Positions 60,879 to 64,000 of a stretch of DNA of 64,000 nt are shown one piece after another; position 1 is the stretch's first letter; each line of letters begins with the position of its first letter. The notes below the pieces were generated by a model. The model saw only the letters and a list, made by a program, of their open reading frames with translations, was not told where the DNA came from and made no database searches. A program made the translations under genes and the position numbers. Source of the DNA: an uncultured Bacillota bacterium (GTDB lineage: Bacteria; Bacillota_I; Bacilli_A; RF39; UBA660); the NCBI GenBank assembly GCA_958428295.1, contig CAUAFL010000005.1, positions 1 through 64,000 of the forward strand, written 5' to 3'.

Positions 60879-62180
60879 ATGAAAAAAGAAAAGTTTATTG
60901 TTTCTACCCTCATTTTAATAATTGGTGGTTTTTTAACGAAAGCCTTAGGAATGCTCATCAAAATGATTATGTCTCGTTTAATGGGCAGTGAAGGAATTGG
61001 TCTTTACATGCTAATCTTACCTACATTTACTTTGTTTATTGGGTTAGGTCAATTTGGATTACCTATTGCTTTATCTAAGTTAGTAGCCGAAGATAAAAAA
61101 AACAATAAAAAACTCTTATTTTCATTGCTTCCCATTTCTTTGGTCATCAACTTATTATTAATCATCTTAATTCTTATTCTGGCACCTATGCTAGCAACAC
61201 AGTTTTTGCATGAGAAAAGAGCCCTATTACCAATTATTGCTATGAGCGTAGTAATTCCGTTGACCAGCTGTTCGGGATTGGTTCGCAGCTATTTTTTTGG
61301 AAAACAGCAAATGTTGCCACATGTTGTTTCTAATGTTTTAGAAGATATTGTCCGGTTACTATTAATTATCATTGGGATTCCTTTATTTTTGCCAAAAGGA
61401 TTAGAAGTTGTCGTTACTTATGTCATTTTAACTAATGTCATTAGCGAATTAAGTTCTATTCTAGTCCTATTCTTCTTCCTCCCTAAAAAATTAAAATTGA
61501 CAAAAGAAGATTTTTCTTTTAATAAAACCTATGCTAAAGAGGCCATGCACATAAGTGTTCCTAGTACCGCTAGTCGTCTAGTTGGTTCCCTGGGGTATTT
61601 TCTAGAACCGATTATTTTAACGGGAACCCTTCATTTTTGCGGATATTCTTCTTCTTATATTATTAATCAGTACGGTGTATTAAGTGGTTTTGTTCTCCCT
61701 TTACTACTACTTCCCTCCTTTTTTACTATGGCTATTAGTCAAGCCTTACTACCCGTTATTTCCAAAGCAACTAGTAATGACCACTATCCTTATGCTCGTA
61801 AGAAAGTAAAACAGGCTATTTTCTTTTCTCTACTTATTGGGGTGCCAATGACTATCTTATTTTTATTATTTCCAGGTTTCTTTTTAGAAACCATCTATCA
61901 TACGCGACAAGGAATTTCCTACATGCTTTTCTTAGCGCCTATTTGTCTTTTTCAATATATTCAGGCTCCGCTATCGGCATCTCTTGATGCAATGGGACGC
62001 AGTAAAGACAATTTTAAAGCTACCCTTTGGGGAACTATTATCAGGACCATTTCACTATTTTTATTTTCCCTTCTACATATTGGTATTTGGGGGCTTATTT
62101 TCGCTACTAGCCTCAGTGTAATATTTACGACCCTTTTTAATTATCGACAAGTAAAGCGGGCTTTAGGACAAAAGAACTAA
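60879..62180 (+). CDS. SpoVB-like MOP-superfamily lipid flippase
   Basis: The 433-residue protein has about twelve membrane helices and the polysaccharide transport/SpoVB pattern: IIGGFLTKALGMLIKMIMSRLMGSEGIGLYML at the start, GLPIALSKLVAED, YGVLSGFVLPLLLLPSF and a late QYIQAPLSASLDAMGRSK. Relatives include SpoVB and YtgP/MurJ, which flip lipid-linked cell-wall precursors. A role in spore cortex fits the other spore genes, but a MurJ role is also possible. GAGAGGAAA precedes the ATG. Confidence 0.85.
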   Translation: MKKEKFIVSTLILIIGGFLTKALGMLIKMIMSRLMGSEGIGLYMLILPTFTLFIGLGQFGLPIALSKLVAEDKKNNKKLLFSLLPISLVINLLLIILILILAPMLATQFLHEKRALLPIIAMSVVIPLTSCSGLVRSYFFGKQQMLPHVVSNVLEDIVRLLLIIIGIPLFLPKGLEVVVTYVILTNVISELSSILVLFFFLPKKLKLTKEDFSFNKTYAKEAMHISVPSTASRLVGSLGYFLEPIILTGTLHFCGYSSSYIINQYGVLSGFVLPLLLLPSFFTMAISQALLPVISKATSNDHYPYARKKVKQAIFFSLLIGVPMTILFLLFPGFFLETIYHTRQGISYMLFLAPICLFQYIQAPLSASLDAMGRSKDNFKATLWGTIIRTISLFLFSLLHIGIWGLIFATSLSVIFTTLFNYRQVKRALGQKN

Positions 62181-62184
62181 AAAC

Positions 62185-62216
62185 TTTCACCCATTTTTCA
62201 CATTCCCTTGTATAAT
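62185..62216 (+). promoter_or_regulatory. Promoter with TTTCAC direct repeat before the two-component genes
   Basis: TTTCAC occurs at 62185-62190 and 62196-62201, eleven bases apart (one helical turn), in the -35 region of a TATAAT box (62211-62216). OmpR/PhoP-type regulators bind such spaced repeats, so self-regulation is likely (inference). There is no good -35 box, as for activated promoters. Confidence 0.5.
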
Positions 62217-62237
62217 ATTAAGGTGAGGTGAAAGCGT

Positions 62238-62921
62238 GTGAAAAAAATCAAAATTTTAATTGTTGATGATGAAGAAAATATTCGTTCTGTCATCAAAGAG
62301 TATATGACTAATGCTGGCTATGAAAGTATTGAGGCAGAACAGGGAGAACAAGCGCTGGAACTATTACAGAAACAAACTTTTGATTTGTTAATTTTAGATG
62401 TGATGATGCCTAAGATGGATGGTATTACGTTATTAAAAAAATTACCTCCTAAAAAAAGAATACCAACGATTATTTTATCGGCCCGAACGGAAGAAATTGA
62501 CAAGTTAATTGGTTTTGAACAAGGAATTGATGACTATGTGGGAAAACCCTTCTCTCCTAGAGAATTATTAGCTAGAGTTCATGCTATTTTACAACGTACC
62601 ACTTATCAAGAGGAAGCGTATTGTTATCAGGGCTTAGTTGTTAACTTTTTAGCGCATACCATTACAATCGATGGTAAAAAGATCAATGTTACTCCTAAGG
62701 AGTTTGAATTATTGCGTTTTTTTATTGAAAACCATAATATTGCAATTAGTAGAGAGCAGTTATTAAATAAATTGTGGGGCTACGATTATTATGGCGATGA
62801 TCATACGATTGATACACATATTAAAATGCTGCGTAATAATTTAGGTAACTATCGCCATTTAATTGTTACAGTAAGAGGAATTGGCTATAAATTTGAGGAA
62901 GAGCAAGATGCGGTTAACTAA
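62238..62921 (+). CDS. OmpR/PhoB family response regulator
   Basis: Starts with GTG after GGTGAGGTG. The 227-residue protein has a receiver domain (VDDEENIRS acidic pair, LLILDVMMPKMDG with phospho-Asp near 53, Thr/Ser in ILSA, Lys in YVGKPF) and a winged-helix DNA-binding domain (ITPKEFELL-like VTPKEFELLRFF, YDYYGDDHTIDTHIKMLRNNL). It overlaps the kinase gene by 14 bases. The target genes are unknown; self-regulation is suggested by the repeat upstream. Confidence 0.93.
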   Translation: MKKIKILIVDDEENIRSVIKEYMTNAGYESIEAEQGEQALELLQKQTFDLLILDVMMPKMDGITLLKKLPPKKRIPTIILSARTEEIDKLIGFEQGIDDYVGKPFSPRELLARVHAILQRTTYQEEAYCYQGLVVNFLAHTITIDGKKINVTPKEFELLRFFIENHNIAISREQLLNKLWGYDYYGDDHTIDTHIKMLRNNLGNYRHLIVTVRGIGYKFEEEQDAVN

Positions 62922-64000
62922 AAAAATTTGGAAATATTTAATACTATTTTCTTTAGGAATTTTAGCTTTCCTTTGGATTTTTCAGGTGGTTTTCATTAAT
63001 CGTTATTATGAGTGGACCAAAAAGCGCAACATTAAAAGTATTGCTGCTGATTTGTTGGCTAGTGAGACTAATACTTCTATTTATGATACCCTCGATAAAA
63101 TTTCTTATCAAGAAAATATCTGTATTGAATTAACCTTTTCTACGGGCCAAGTAATATATTCTTCTAGTAATGGTCGAAGTTGTGTAAAACGAAACGAAAC
63201 GATAAAACAAACCTTTATCGATAGTAACTTAAAGGAAGAAAGTTATACTTTTCAAAATCCGCTTTTTAAAGATAAGAGTATTATGGAAGCAGTTAAATTA
63301 AATGATAATCTTTATGCTTTTATTTCTACCTCTCTTGAACCAATTGATTCAACGGTTAAAATTTTAGTAGAACAATTAATTATTGTCAGTAGTATAGTTT
63401 TACTTTTAAGTTTTGGCCTAGCTTACTTTATTTCTAAACGACTCTCTAACCCCATTGTCAAGATTTCAAAAGCCGCTACTAGGATTGCTGCGGGCAACTT
63501 TCAAACTAAATTCAATAGTAATAGTGATATTGTGGAATTGGTTGAATTAACAGAAGCTCTTAATGAAATGAAAGATGAGTTGCAGAAAACGGAGGAATTA
63601 CAACGTGATTTAATGGCCAATGTTTCTCATGATTTAAAAACTCCTTTGACAATGATTAAAGCTTATGCAGAAATGATTAGAGATTTACATTATAACCAAC
63701 CTGAAAAGAGGAATCAAAGTCTTCATGTGATTATTGCAGAAGTCGATCGTTTAACGCTGTTAGTAAATGATATTTTAACACTCAGTAAAATGCAAGTTGC
63801 TTTAGAACAGGTGGTCCCTAGTACTTTTGACTTAGTGCAGTTGATAAAAGAAATTTTAAAAAGGTTTACTATTTATTCCTTAAAAGATGGCTATCAGTTT
63901 ATTTTTGAACATGAGGATCTTCCTACCCTTATTATTACTGCCGATAAGAAAAAAATAGAACAAGTCATTTATAATTTACTTATTAACGCTCTTAATTATA
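62908..64000 (+). CDS. Sensor histidine kinase, truncated by window end
   Basis: From the ATG at 62908 the open frame runs to the window end (364 codons). It shows a membrane helix (about 10-30), an outside sensor domain (about 30-150), a second helix (about 153-175) and a HAMP domain (LSNPIVKISKAATRIAAGNF). A HisKA domain with phospho-His in LMANVSHDLKTPLTMIKAY (near 241) follows, and the start of the N-box (IEQVIYNLLINALNY). Partner of the regulator upstream; PhoR/WalK-like layout. Confidence 0.9.
   Translation, partial: MRLTKKIWKYLILFSLGILAFLWIFQVVFINRYYEWTKKRNIKSIAADLLASETNTSIYDTLDKISYQENICIELTFSTGQVIYSSSNGRSCVKRNETIKQTFIDSNLKEESYTFQNPLFKDKSIMEAVKLNDNLYAFISTSLEPIDSTVKILVEQLIIVSSIVLLLSFGLAYFISKRLSNPIVKISKAATRIAAGNFQTKFNSNSDIVELVELTEALNEMKDELQKTEELQRDLMANVSHDLKTPLTMIKAYAEMIRDLHYNQPEKRNQSLHVIIAEVDRLTLLVNDILTLSKMQVALEQVVPSTFDLVQLIKEILKRFTIYSLKDGYQFIFEHEDLPTLIITADKKKIEQVIYNLLINALNY

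Overview
The window is AT-rich with short intergenic gaps, standard stop codons and strong Shine-Dalgarno sites. It comes from a Firmicute of the Bacilli side: the dnaB/dnaI pair, ireB-ruvX-mltG cluster, ComEA/ComEC, DnaE-type polymerase and class B sortase all fit. CotJB, CotJC and a YjcZ-type protein show that the lineage makes spores or recently did. An uncultured gut Bacilli lineage is my best guess (inference); I cannot name a species. No tRNA, rRNA or CRISPR array was seen.

Layout. (1) 1-7750: a long leftward operon from one good promoter at 7719-7747. It runs ireB, ruvX, a DUF1292 gene, mltG and an O-methyltransferase, then six membrane-anchored envelope proteins. Three of these join the same two-helix, TrbC/VirB2-like N-terminal domain to a cell-wall hydrolase or peptidase. 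(2) 7.9-13.4 kb: rhomboid protease, rluD, lspA, dnaE. (3) 13.5-20 kb: rpmB, then a two-gene accessory cassette: a 1661-residue repeat protein and a ProA/ALDH-like protein without the usual catalytic cysteine. (4) 20-25 kb: sortase B, trmL, M29 aminopeptidase, an M23-like protein and a DUF3825-like gene. (5) 25.1-29.9 kb: cotJB followed by cotJC split in two by a 3.7-kb element carrying a SpoIVCA-like large serine recombinase. Joining the two halves at a shared GAAGA core restores a 188-residue CotJC in frame, as in the sigK skin system. This is the most exciting locus in the window. (6) 29.9-41.4 kb: aspS, hisS, a candidate 99-nt small RNA with its own promoter and terminator, a coiled-coil protein, a surface-protein operon, Smr and PfkB proteins. 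(7) 41.4-55.4 kb: efp, rpmG, tig, an Agr-like two-component pair, queA, ruvBA, yebC, dnaI, comEC, comEA, an FtsW/SpoVE protein and a yjcZ-like gene. (8) 55.4-64 kb: def, exported surface proteins, dnaB, a SpoVB-like flippase and an OmpR-type two-component pair whose kinase runs off the window.

Two nearly identical micro-genes (30-86 and 57466-57522) each have an extended -10 promoter, an SD site and an 18-codon frame. Each contains a run of exactly nine G. They differ at only three positions, all compatible with coding. They look like an undescribed small-peptide family, with a stem-loop RNA as the alternative.

No stretch over 300 bases lacks a feature. The largest gaps (7690-7916, 33508-33769, 57346-57670, 60673-60878) hold promoters, terminators, the candidate RNA and the micro-gene. 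In 60673-60878, between divergent genes, I see no convincing promoter.
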